In this document: piece after piece, positions 33,875 to 43,987 of the stretch
Numbering within the stretch: the stretch's first letter is position 1
Layout: each line of letters opens with the position of its first letter
Assembly: GCA_036346225.1 (NCBI GenBank)
Contig: JARFIW010000453.1
Span: forward strand, 7,626,001-7,690,000
Length of the DNA stretch: 64,000 nucleotides
DNA from: Platerodrilus igneus
Lineage: Eukaryota; Arthropoda; Insecta; Coleoptera; Lycidae
Direction of reading: 5' to 3'
The notes under the pieces: model-generated
The model's database searches: none
Seen by the model: the letters and a program-made list of their open reading frames with translations, nothing else
What the model was told of the DNA's origin: nothing
Translations under genes and position numbers: made by a program

Positions 33875-35234
33875 GTAATCAAAATCAAAGTACACCAAAT
33901 TTATTTGAACAAACTTATCTAGAGGTATGAAAATCCAAGCGAATCAATGCTATTAACTCGAAATCGTACGTGACAAGAGGAACGTGCTGATGTTAATATA
34001 CAATAATAATACCATGGAATATCCGAAAACCTGGTATGAAAGATTGTACAGAAACAACAAACTTTGCGCTTGTTAATAGATAAACAGTGCATTTAAATAT
34101 GACCAGATTTGTAAACAAATCAGTTCATAATGAAATAAAGTATAGTTCACGTTTCTGAAAACAAAAATATTCACGTAAAGTGAGTAATTGTGAAGTGTAA
34201 AAAAATACCACTGAAATGGAAAATTGATGGGTTTGTCGTGTTATCCTTAAATATAAAAAAAGCGTAAGTAACTAAAAGTTGTTTTAATTTAAATTCTAAT
34301 ATTAACCTTAATAAAAAGGACTCTAAAGAATCAGTGGAGACAAGTCTAAATGATTACGCAAGACAGCTCTAAACAATTACGGGAATCAAATTTAAAGAAT
34401 TACCGAAGTCAAGTCTACATAAATACAGAAACAGTTTAAATATATGCTGAAGCGATTATTACTGGAACAAAAGAGGAAATGCAACAAGCATTTACTTCAA
34501 TGATTAATGGTCAATGAGTTTAATGGAGTACGCTAGTGTGTTTAAGGCGATGCAATAAGGGATGCACACAACGGTTGGACCAGAGACTGATTCAAGCTGA
34601 AAAACAACAGGTTAGCGAATCTGAATGTTTATTATTTTATTATTTTATTTGTAGATATTTTATTGCACATTGCTAAACTGAATCACTTAAGATTTAACAT
34701 TTAATTAAATATTACTAATTCAAATACTTTAAAAATTGCTTTCATGATTATTTATGTGAGCAGTCGGCAAGATTTATTCTTTTGAGTATACCTTATAAAT
34801 TACGTAAAAAGTAAAAGAGGTTAATTGAACGTTCATCAGGTTTCGGTTAATAATTAATAATAATAGTGATTTTGCTGGCTTTTTTGATTATCTTTGGGAA
34901 TGATAACTATTAAACTTTTCATTCAGTTATTAGAAAAAAATTCTAGTTAAAGAATTTTAACCTTTTCATACGTTGTAAATATTTTTGAGAACATTATAAT
35001 AATTTGTGCGTAATGGTGTTTTGGTTTAAAGATTAAAACAAGAAGGAGAGGTAGATGGTAGGTTTAAATGCTTTGTTTGTCGTATTGTCTCAAGCTCCGT
35101 GCGTAATTCAAAAACTGAGCTAGCCGACGCAATTAAAATCATATCTTAAAAATTAAAAATTGACAGATTAAAAATTTTTACCTTTTTAATTCACAAGAAG
35201 GGCGCATAGGGGTATTGCTACAGTATCACAACAA

Positions 35235-35237
<3 letters not shown>
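33875..35237. other. No gene seen
   Basis: AT-rich. Some A-rich stretches resemble the style of the copy B LTR, but I see no aligned match. Confidence 0.45.

Positions 35238-35271
<34 letters not shown>
35238..35271. repeat. (TA)n microsatellite
   Basis: About 34 bp of TA next to the left arm of the foldback at 35283-35745. Confidence 0.9.
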
Positions 35272-35275
<4 letters not shown>

Positions 35276-35282
35276 GATTTAT

Positions 35283-35745
35283 ATATTGTATAGTAAATAT
35301 CGGGTCGTAGTCAATCGGGCAATTAGATAACTCATAACTCTTTTAATCAGTTCAAGCTTTCGAAAAATTTTTTCTTCTTCAGGAAGACTATAATAATTGG
35401 AGAATTACAAAAATGTTAATATGTTGATACTACTTACGATTATATGAATCTATCTAGTAAATGCTTGGAGCATGACAATAGTTAGGATACGACGACAAAC
35501 TTGGTGAGTACATTCAAAACACATAATGAATGTACTCACCAAGTTTGTCGTCGTATCCTAACTATTATCATGCTCCAAGCATTTACTAGATAGATTCATA
35601 TAATCATAAATAGTATTAACATATTAACATTTTTGTAATCCTCCAATGGTAGTTTTCCCGAAGAAGAAAATAAAATTTTTCAAAAGCTTGAACTGAAAAA
35701 AAGAGTTATCTAATTGACTACGACCGGATATTTACTATACAATAT
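35283..35745. repeat. Foldback palindrome with 220-230-bp arms
   Basis: Left arm 35283-35515 and right arm 35528-35745 are inverted copies separated by only about 12 bp (CAAAACACATAAT region). Outer words are ATTGTATAGTAAATAT on the left and ATATTTACTATACAAT on the right. The inner ones are TTGGTGAGTACATT and AATGTACTCACCAA. The arms have diverged by substitutions and small indels. No ORF is present. It resembles a foldback or MITE-type element, or a long-hairpin RNA locus. Confidence 0.9.
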
Positions 35746-35764
35746 CAAGTTTTCTTTACTGAAT

Positions 35765-35930
35765 CTCGGTGAAATAGGGCATAAAATTAGAAAACAATAG
35801 AAGGGAACAAGCTGATTACACATGCTGTGTGAGAATTTCAGGGAACTCAGGCTAGCTCAGAATATAAATAAGTGCAGGTACGTGTCCAACCAGCTTTGAG
35901 ACGGAAAACCTAATGACAAAAAAATAAGCG
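35765..35930 (+). pseudogene. Non-LTR retrotransposon 3' fragment, first copy (internally deleted)
   Basis: Begins GAAATAGGGCATAAAATTAG and soon continues with the extreme C-terminal words of the same element (TTTCAGGGAA, CTCAG, then CGTGTCCAACCAG and GACGGAAAACCTAATGA). It matches both ends of the longer fragment at 36085-36640, so the middle is deleted. Confidence 0.6.
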
Positions 35931-36084
35931 CAGATAAATCTGATGATTAGTATAAACAACTAGTTGTTGGTTGCGAAATATCTGCAACTAATGTTGACTG
36001 TGCGAAAAGATAAATTGGAAAATATATTAAATCGCTAAATGGTTAAGTGTTGGTGGAACTTGGCAGCCACAGGTTGTTTACATC

Positions 36085-36640
36085 CCTTCACAACCGCTGA
36101 AGGTCGGAGAAATAGGGCATATAACTGTAAAACAATAGAAGGTGATCAAACAGCATCTAACAAGAAAGAACAGCGCCTATAAGGAAAGACAATCAACATA
36201 GAATAAGAAGAAAATTGTTGAAAGCATATGTGTGGAGCACAGCACAGTATGCCTATGAAATTCGGGCAGTCTGAAACGCGACAGGAAAACGGTAGCAGCC
36301 TTTTGAAATGATGTGCTTCAGATGTATGAGGACGATAGCATGGACAGACAAAGATAATAACAAATAAGTTATAGAAATAGTAGGGGAACAATGATATCTG
36401 GGGAAAAAAAGAAATAGAAGGGCGGAATACGTTCTAAGGCATTTTTGGGGAATAGTATGGGATATATTACAAGCAGAGATAGAAAATAAGAGGTAGATGT
36501 AGATCTAGATCAGATAGTTATAGATGCAAAATGTGCAAATTTCAGGGAAATTTGTAGGTTTGTTCAGAATAGGAAACAATGATAGTACGCGTCTAACCAG
36601 TTCTAGGACTGAAGACCTAATGATGATGATTAAGTTTTCT
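36085..36640 (+). pseudogene. Non-LTR retrotransposon ORF2 C-terminal fragment
   Basis: Plus-strand reading: KAYVWSTAQYAYEIRA, then FEMMCFRCMRTIAWTDKDNN, VIEIVGE, and KRNRRAEYVLRHFWGIVWDI. In non-LTR reverse transcriptases of the RTE-like/craniofacial type this block (KTYVWSVALYGSETW, FEMWCWRRML-x-I-x-WTD, R-x-x-WIGH-x-LR) is the end of ORF2 after the polymerase. It ends with a TAATGATGATGAT run, like the short 3' tandem tails of RTE elements. Several stops are present, and the rest of the element is absent (5' truncation). The clade is tentative. Confidence 0.7.
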
Positions 36641-36660
36641 AGTCGAAATTTACTTGAATA

Positions 36661-36680
36661 TATTTATATATATATATAAT
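36661..36680. repeat. Short (TA)n tract
   Basis: About 20 bp of TA just downstream of the LINE fragment. Confidence 0.8.
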
Positions 36681-36768
36681 GCTGTAATAAAAGATTATTT
36701 AGGGGTGTATTGAATAGCAAGGGTCGTGTAGTAACCATAAATTGCAAGAGGAAGCAGAAAACTCCATT

Positions 36769-37014
36769 TATTTAGCAGAAAAATAAGTAACTTATACATT
36801 ATGTAAATAACAAGCATTTAACACCCTGCATATATACCTTAATTAGCTTTAAACAATGCGAATAAGCATATCTTACAACAATAGTACTCGTATTTAGCAG
36901 AAAAGTAGGTAATTCATACAGTAGGTAAATAAAAAGTATTCAACACTCTGTATATAGACCTTTATTAATTTTAAGTAATGCAAGTGAGAATATCTTTCAG
37001 TAAAAGTACGCGTA
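36769..37014 (+). repeat. Tandem duplication, about 123-bp unit
   Basis: Units starting ATTTAGCAGAAAAATAAGTA (36769) and ATTTAGCAGAAAAGTAGGTA (36893) run in register to ACTCGT and ACGCGT. They are about 75-80 percent identical. Confidence 0.8.
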
Positions 37015-37596
37015 TTCAAAAGAAATGATAGTCCATGTAATTAAACACGCGTTGAGCAGTGTTCTAATTAGTTATAAAACAAATACGAAGATAAGAGATA
37101 AAACCCAACAAAGCTTTACGCAATTACGCAGAAACAATAAACATTTTGATAAGAAAACGCAGTTTCAAAAATACATAAACGAAAGTAGAATTGAACTTAC
37201 ATCATTTATTTTGTTTAATTATGGAAAAGGCGATATCTAAACAAAACAACGTATGGTCAAGACAGCGAAAAATAAGGTATCAAACAAACACCATTAGATG
37301 GAAAACCGATAGATTACATCAGAAACAACTTGAAAATGCATGAAATACAAAGACCTTATTGGCTAAGATATCTACAAGACTTGTTAAAAACCCAGCCCAC
37401 ATGTAAGTGGGAACAGCCTATATTTAACATCAAGCAATGATAAGACGGGTCAGTTTAAAACTCAAGCAGGGCAAAGCTACGTCGTTGCTAAACAGAAAGT
37501 CACGCGTAATTTAATATTTAATAATACAATAGTGTATGTTATAGTGACAAATAAGTGCTACAAATATGAAGACTTCTTTTGCCGTTTAACGGCTTC
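37015..37596. other. No gene seen
   Basis: One 71-codon ORF (37025-37240) without a recognisable motif; otherwise AT-rich. Confidence 0.45.
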
Positions 37597-37880
37597 AAAT
37601 GTTGATGATAAGAATTCTAATTGATGGTATAACAATTGGAATGTTAATGATAAGAATTCTAATTGATGGTATAACATTTCGAATGTGTGGATATTTCGAA
37701 TGGTTGATGAGAAAAATAATTCAAATTCGAGTGGATAGATATTATAATTCAATTGTGTTGATGATAATTCGAATGTGGGGATAGTTTAAATGAATTGATA
37801 TAATATTTCGAATTAGGCGATAGAATATTTCAAATGTGTTAATGAGAATAATTCAAATCTGGGTCAACAATATTTCAAAT
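37597..37880 (+). repeat. Degenerate minisatellite
   Basis: A 42-bp unit with GATAAGAATTCTAATTGATG occurs twice without a gap (about 37599 and 37641). Shorter variants (AATTCGAATGTGTGGATA-like) follow to about 37880. Confidence 0.75.
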
Positions 37881-38579
37881 CAGCGCCGACGATTTTGGTA
37901 CAATTCTGGTACAATTTTGAGTTGCGAGAATCAATGCAAATAAAATAAAGGAGCACGAAGTAATTTATGAAAAACGAGGGGTTTAACTAAACAAAGCACT
38001 GATAGACGAATGAGGACAACAAAGGGTGTTGATCCACAACCCGATCAACCTGTAACAGGTCAGATCTAATTAGTTTTAAGATACTTTTTCTATTTAATTT
38101 AATATTGAATTTATTCAATTTATATAAACTTGTGATAAAGTCAACAACAAACATTGCATACGTTAAACTTACGTAACATATTATAAAGGGGTCCAGAACG
38201 TTCCAGGTCTCTTTGGTAAAAAAAGGTAGTTTTTGGTGACTTTAGATTGATTTCAAAGCATATAAATTTTGGGGTAAATAATATATATGACATTGATTGA
38301 TTGACGGGTGTATTTTAATATTTTTCAAAACTTGTAAATAATATTTCTTTTCATTATATGAAATTAGTTGACTTCGTTTTATAATTCAAACAAATAGGTA
38401 ATCATAAAGGGGGTGAAGAAGAGAAAAATTAATCATCGTAACGTTGTGAACTCTGTGTAGATTAAATAGGGCTAGCCGTGGCATAATACTAAAATTAGTG
38501 AGATTTAAATTTGATTATAAAACACAGAGGTGGAGTTAAGTAGAAAACGTCATTGACACCAAGTACGGCGTTATCATAT

Positions 38580-38580
<1 letters not shown>
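37881..38580. other. No gene seen
   Basis: AT-rich flank of copy B. Confidence 0.45.

Positions 38581-38619
<39 letters not shown>
38581..38619. repeat. (TA)n microsatellite, left part of the copy B insertion site
   Basis: About 38 bp of TA directly before the 5' LTR. The same repeat resumes directly after the 3' LTR at 46141-46173, so copy B split one microsatellite. Confidence 0.9.
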
Positions 38620-38621
<2 letters not shown>

Positions 38622-40772
38622 CTCATATTTAGACCAGGGTAGAAAATTAAATAATCACATCAAATAATTTTAAACACCGTGTATAAGGAATTTCATTAAA
38701 TAATACGCTTTATTAAAACCTTGAAGCATAAATAAACTCGGTCGTTTCAGTAAAAATAAGAAATTTAAATTATTTATAAGACGCTTCATATCAAAAGAAA
38801 CAAATGGAAATTACGTGCAAAATTTATCTTAATTAACTCTATTTCAAATAACCGGTATTGAACAAAACGTACAGATAATATCTATAGAAACTTGTAAAAC
38901 CCAATAATGCAAATCCTAGAAGTGTTAGTTAGAAGTAGGATGTTTTTAAAAGGCAATTTCAGTTTAATTTGTGTAGATAAACATGTCGAGTCTAAGGATA
39001 TTGGAAACGGTCAGATGCTTTAGCACAAAATACAAAACAGGGTTTATTTAAAAGCTCTGAGAATTAATATTATTTTGAACACCTGCGTAGTTTAAATATC
39101 ACATACGGCGTAAATTTTGTAGATAATTAATAGTTTCAAAGAATCTTGGAGAAACCGGGGCTTAATATTCACGAGAATGTGCGATACGGGGTTATTAAAC
39201 CCAGATAACAGTCCACATGGACTAAAATATAATCGATAATAAAGAATATCAATTTGCACCAATACGAACAGGTTAGAAAAGGAAAGAGAAAATGCGTCAA
39301 GCAAAGACACATATAGTAAAAGGCGGGATTTAAGCAACGTCACGAGGGTCACAATTGGTTGAAAATAGGATGCAAATATCAGAGGTAGAAACAACAATTT
39401 CTGTACAAAATTAATTAGTTTTTCTCAGACATGCTTGCGTGCCGTGTGTTGAAATTTCTGAGATTTAAATGGGACGAGTGAAAATTCGTAAAAATCGACG
39501 AGCGAGCGACAGACTGGGAACATAGAATGAGGAATTCTTTAGAATTACCCGTTTTGAGGACAAAAGCGACGTGCCGGCTTTTTGCTATATATACCGAGAT
39601 GAATATAAACAAGCCCTCTTAGACTCTTAGACTTTTGACTATTCGATGCGTTAAAAGCTCTTACATCCGCGACTTGATTGAAGATGTTAAACAGTGCATT
39701 TTAGTTTGATAAAATAATTTAAAATTTTGCTCGTATATTTTAGTGATTCAAAATAGTTGGTTATTTACGTGCTAACATGAATGTACTTCAGTGCACTTAG
39801 ATACAAGGTAATAAAATTTAGTTTCACTGTACCAATTAGCAAAATTTACAACGACAAATGTATACACAAAAGTAGGCAGTTTTGGCGTATATTGGTGAAA
39901 GAAGTATGAAGTTATTTGCTATTTTTCGGGGGTGTTAATAATTAAATGGTTCAAATACGTGTCTGGATCCACGAAACAAGGGTCAGATATACATAGATGA
40001 GTTCCGGAAAAGCCCAGAAACAACTTTAAATAAATGGTGATGGAGAAAATTTTAAAAGCGTTGAGAATTAGAAGCCGTAAATATAATCCTGTTGGAATGG
40101 TGTGATTAACTAAAGGGACGATGTACTTTGAAGCTACGAGGACAGTAACCTTCAGGTAAATTATACTATTTTGGTTGACATTTTTGTGTGTGTTGAATAA
40201 CTTTATAATTGATTTACTTTAAATGGACATTAGTGAAATTGTACTAACCATAAAATTTTAATTTTAAGATGAAATTTGCTTGTTGAAGTAGAAAGGGGTA
40301 TTTAGTTTTGATGTTCGGTAATATGATGAAAATTTGGGTATGTCTTTGAGCTCAATTAGACGAACCTGGTTAATTAACGTAAAGGGGTGGTAGATGCTCC
40401 CTTTATACTCAGACTCCGGTCTGCTTATATTGTTATATTAATTAGTAGGCATCCAACAAGGACTTTAATTTTGGATGCACATTAAAATGATAATAAAATT
40501 AATCTTGAAATTCTTTTTAAAACTGAAATTTATGCTGAGTTTAAATTTTGAAATTTTAATGTATTCTGAATATTGATGTAAATAGAGTTAACGCTGATGT
40601 TTTTGGTAGGAATGTGTTGTTTTTTTATGAATGAGGAGGTTTATAACATTAGGTGAGCAGCCGAGGCGAAAAGAGGATCACAGCCGTTTATGACGCCCAA
40701 TCTGTGGGACTAGAATTTTTTTGTTGAAAGGACCCAGTTCCCGCATTCAAAGGAGGATATCACAGCAAATTT
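38620..40772 (+). repeat. Copy B 5' LTR
   Basis: Begins TACTCATATTTAGACCAGGG and ends GATATCACAGCAAATTT. Both LTRs have the same length. The differences I see are mainly one-base changes in runs (for example GGGGG against GGGG near 39928, and CCC against CC near 40401) and a few substitutions. At 2.15 kb it is much longer than usual Gypsy LTRs. Minus-strand ORFs of 101 and 65 codons occur in both LTRs but show no family motif. Confidence 0.95.
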
Positions 40773-40795
40773 TGGCGACCACAACGTGATGGCTC
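40773..40795 (+). promoter_or_regulatory. Primer-binding site of copy B
   Basis: TGGCGACCACAACGTGATGG directly follows the 5' LTR. Gypsy elements start reverse transcription from a tRNA paired to a TGG-initial site at this position. Which tRNA is used was not determined. Confidence 0.7.
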
Positions 40796-40914
40796 GAGCT
40801 CCAAATAAAATTTTTGTTATTTTATTCCAGGAAACTGGCGATCTGAGAAAGAGAGTTTCTGTTTGTGTATAAATTTAAGAGTATTTTTAGAGTGTGTGTG
40901 AGTGATTAGAACGT

Positions 40915-41856
40915 ATGCAGAGAAAAGAGTGGTTAAGGAGTCAAGGAGTGGAAATTGGAAGTGACGATAGTGCATTGTGTGAGAAAATTTCGAAAATGGA
41001 AGAAGCTGGAGGCAGTAGAGATCAGTCGAGGACGGAATCAGGAGAAACAGGAAATGAGTTAATGATGAGAATGTTAGAGGAAATGCGATTAGCTAGGAAG
41101 AATCGAATAGAGCGATGGAGGAGTCTAACAGAAAATTAGAACTGCTAAGCGATGAATCGAATAGAGCGAGAGAGGACTCAAATCGAAAATTTGACCGAAT
41201 GAGTGAAGAATCGAACAGGAAGTTAGAGGAGATTAGTCAGAAAATAGATAAGACGAATCAAGAAGTTTCAGAATTTAAAATAGTCTTACCGTAAAGATGG
41301 GGAAGTTGAAAATAGGGTTGATAAAATGAGCGTGATATTACAGGTCTTCGACAGGAAATGGGACATTTAAGGTCCGAAGTACGCATTTTTGTGAAGAAAA
41401 GATTAATATAAAATGACTGAAGTGACGGACTCATGTAGGGATCAGTTAGGCAGGGTAGAACGCGAAGTTAGTAGTATCAAATACAACATGTCAAATTTAA
41501 CGGGGATGGTCCCAGATTTTCTACAGGTGGAGTATCATTGGACCAACACATGAAGTTTTATGGCGATAACAGGGTAAATCCACAAATTTTATTAATAGCG
41601 TAAGAAATCTAGTGGGAAATTTATTTGACGAACAGACTAAACTAAATACGATAAAGGCTTTATTAAAGGACAATGCGGAGGCATGGTACAATTTAGTAGG
41701 ACAGGACATAGACACGTATCAGGACTTTGAAAACAAATTTTACAACATTACTGGAGTGATCACAAACAGGATCAGATTAGGGACGACTTGATTACAGGAA
41801 AATTTAAGGGAGAGTTTTCAGGTTCTAGGAGCAATATGCCATCCGCAAATACAGTG
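40915..41856 (+). pseudogene. Copy B gag, N-terminal and core part, frames broken
   Basis: Starts at ATG 40915 with MQRKEWLRSQGVEIGSDDSA, shared with copy A. The frame is open to 41139, then shifts into a charged coiled-coil with a repeating pattern (ESNRAREDSNRKFDRMSEES, 41140-41270). The core follows with several more frame changes: NAEAWYNLVGQD (near 41675), YQDFENKF, DQIRDDLITGKFKGEFSGS (near 41770). In copy A the same core is one open frame, so the breaks here are recent, or errors. Confidence 0.8.
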
Positions 41857-42386
41857 TGGCCAAACAACTGAATCCACCATTGACGGACAGACAGATAATC
41901 AAGTACCTATCACGACATTTTGAACTGGAAATTAGACAACACGTGGCCTTACAAAACATCACAGAACGGGAGACATTTTTAGAATACTTACAGAGATATG
42001 ACGATGTATGTGTTGGACGGACAAGAGAGATACGAGAACGAAACGTTAACACAGTTAGGTTTGACAACAGGACACCGAATTATCCGAGACGGCCTGACTA
42101 CAACAGAAATTTTCGACCGAATTGGGAACGACGAGGACAGGAATACAGGAGCAATAGTGCGACTAGGGGACAGACGCCAAGACCTAGTTACACGCGACAG
42201 AACAGTTTACCGGAGGTAAACAGGACTGTGACCAGCACGCCGAATAGAGACAGGGACACGGATATTAACACGAGGAGGACGTACGCACAGGTTGTAGAAG
42301 GACAACCAGGACCAAGCACGGAAAACAGGACGAGACAGGATTTTAGAACGCGACAGACCACTAGATTTCAGTGTAAATGTATATGA
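41856..42386 (+). CDS. Copy B gag C-terminal part, open frame
   Basis: 176 codons: AKQLNPPLTDRQIIKYLSRH, FELEIRQHVALQNI, ERETFLEYLQRYD, then a long arginine/asparagine/threonine-rich tail (NYPRRPDYNRNFRPNWERRG and similar) to the stop at 42384-42386. The first half completes the capsid-like core; the basic tail probably serves as nucleocapsid because no CCHC knuckle is present. The first codon is simply where the open frame starts, not a real initiation site. The same segment can be followed in copy A (about 29560-29250). Alone it would not be translated except after ribosomal frameshifting. Confidence 0.75.
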   Translation: MAKQLNPPLTDRQIIKYLSRHFELEIRQHVALQNITERETFLEYLQRYDDVCVGRTREIRERNVNTVRFDNRTPNYPRRPDYNRNFRPNWERRGQEYRSNSATRGQTPRPSYTRQNSLPEVNRTVTSTPNRDRDTDINTRRTYAQVVEGQPGPSTENRTRQDFRTRQTTRFQCKCI

Positions 42387-43016
42387 ACATCCACGTGAAT
42401 TTTTCAAAATTGAGGAGGAAGTAGAGCCAGAAACTGTAGAAAATTATGTTTGCCAATTATTAATTTAGAAATTTTTGAAAATAATGTAGAAGTATTACTT
42501 GATACAGGGGCAGAGGCGAGTTTAATATCGGAGGAATTCGTCAGCAAAATTAGGGATAAGGTTTGTGATAGAATTATGCCTATAAAACGTAGCCATTTAG
42601 TAGCTCCAAATAAAAAGAAGTTTGCTGTAGTAAATAGTGTTGTGGTGCTTAGGATAGATATAGGAGGTTTAAGCTGTGAACAGGAGTTTGTAATTGTACC
42701 TGGACTGAAGTTTCAGAGCATTTTAGGTGTTGACTGTGTGATGAAGTTAGGGTTTTGATAGATATGGAAAGGAAGGTAATAAGGATTAAGGATAGGGTAG
42801 TGCCATGGAAGGGCAGTTATGAAGTCACAGAGGATGACACGGAGTTTAGTATTAATGTAGTAGAGGTAGAGGATGATGAAGGTAAACAGATCAACACAAT
42901 AAGATGTCCAGAGGATAGGAAAGTAGAGTTTCAAGCTTTAGTACAAAAACATGCAGAATTAGTGGGGGGTAGAAGCAACAGCAGCATATCGGGAGCAGGG
43001 GAAGGCAGAATCATTT
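42387..43016 (+). CDS. Copy B aspartic protease and linker to RT
   Basis: An open frame at 42450-42758 holds the retropepsin: LLDTGAEASLISEEF (active-site Asp intact, near 42500), the flap region MPIKRSHLVAPNKKKFAVVN, and FQSILGVDCVMKLGF with the ILG motif near 42720. A -1 frame change near 42755 leads into a linker frame (42755-43048, IDMERKVIRIKDRVVPWKG). This runs into the RT start. The preceding frame (42370-42450) reads YEHPREFFKIEEEVEPE and joins gag to protease. The function would be Gag-Pol maturation. Compared with copy A, which has NSG, this site still looks functional. Confidence 0.75.
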
Positions 43017-43388
43017 TTGACGAGGTTAAGTGGCAAGTTTGTTTTTAATAAAGTAGATTTAAGGGATTCATTCTGGCAGATTCCATTACATAAGAATTCT
43101 AGAAGGTACGTAGGATTTTTCGTAGAAAGAAAAATCGAGAATTGTAAAGTAGTATCGTTTGGTTTGTCGGCAGAAAGGGACACAATGATAAATGAGAAAC
43201 AGACAAGTGTAGGGACTGAAGAAGAAGTAATATTTAAGAGTAAGGATAATAGGGATGATAAGTTTATTGTATGTGAGATAATAGAGATGTTAAGTATAGA
43301 TATAGAAGGGGGAGAGATAGGGATGAAGAGTATTAGGATGGTAAGAAGAAAGACATGGAGGGTCAAGAAGAGAGTTAGATTTAAATAA
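43017..43388 (+). pseudogene. Copy B truncated reverse transcriptase start and purine-rich fusion
   Basis: Reads KFVFNKVDLRDSFWQIPLHK, then NSRRYVGFFVERKIENCKVV and SFGLSAE. This is the first palm block of Gypsy RT with its catalytic aspartate (VDL), up to the FGL motif. After GLS the frame runs on in lysine- and glutamate-rich sequence translated from a purine-rich tract, with no further RT motif: no YxDD, RNase H or integrase. It ends KKRVRFK at 43388; copy A ends with a similar KKRVRLK. The same junction in both copies points to one ancestral deletion. Confidence 0.75.
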
Positions 43389-43987
43389 CTTGATGAACAA
43401 AGGATAGAGATAGATGAATTTTAGTATAGATATAGGAATAGAAATAGGATAGGGATAGCATAGGTGTATATAGAAGAGTAGAAGTAAGTGTTTATAGAAA
43501 ATAAAGCTAGGTATAGGATAAATATGAGAGATAATTAGGAATAGGTTTAGGATGAGAATAAAGAGTAAATGTAGGAAGAAAATAAGATAGGTTAAGTATA
43601 GATATTTCATATAAGATTAGTGGAGAGTTAGGAATAAAGTTAGAAATAGGATAGGTATATAGGATTAGGTAGGATGAAGTAAAGTATAGTGAAGATTAGT
43701 TAAAAGTTAGGAATAGGATAGGTATATAGGATGTATATAGGATTAGATGGATGAGTAGGATGAAGTTAGGGATAATTTCAGTTTATAGAATGAGGTGAGA
43801 GTTAGGAATAGGATAGGGATATAGGATAGGTGTAAATATTTTTTTTTTGGATTGGAGACAAAGTAGGTAAGTTAGATAGATAAGGGTAGAGAGAGATAGG
43901 CAATTTTTTTTGTAATTTTTTTTTGTCTAAATGCTTTATATTTGAATTCGAATAAGTGGGATTATTTGTATTCAAATAGGGGGAAAA
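43389..43987 (+). other. Copy B purine-rich tract and polypurine primer
   Basis: About 450 bp almost free of C, built from words such as AGGATAGGGATAG, GGTATATAGGATTAGG and AGTTAGGAATAGGATAGG. It ends with TAGGGGGAAAA at the LTR edge. Copy A has a shorter, weaker form. Minus-strand ORFs here are pyrimidine-rich artefacts. Confidence 0.7.

Noticed and set aside
39092..39612. Minus-strand ORFs of 101 and 65 codons, repeated at 44461-44981
   Set aside because: They are duplicated only because they lie in both LTRs of copy B. The translation has no recognisable motif and lies antisense to the element.
43290..43610. 106-codon minus-strand ORF
   Set aside because: It is the complement of the purine-rich tract of copy B; low-complexity translation with no family signal.
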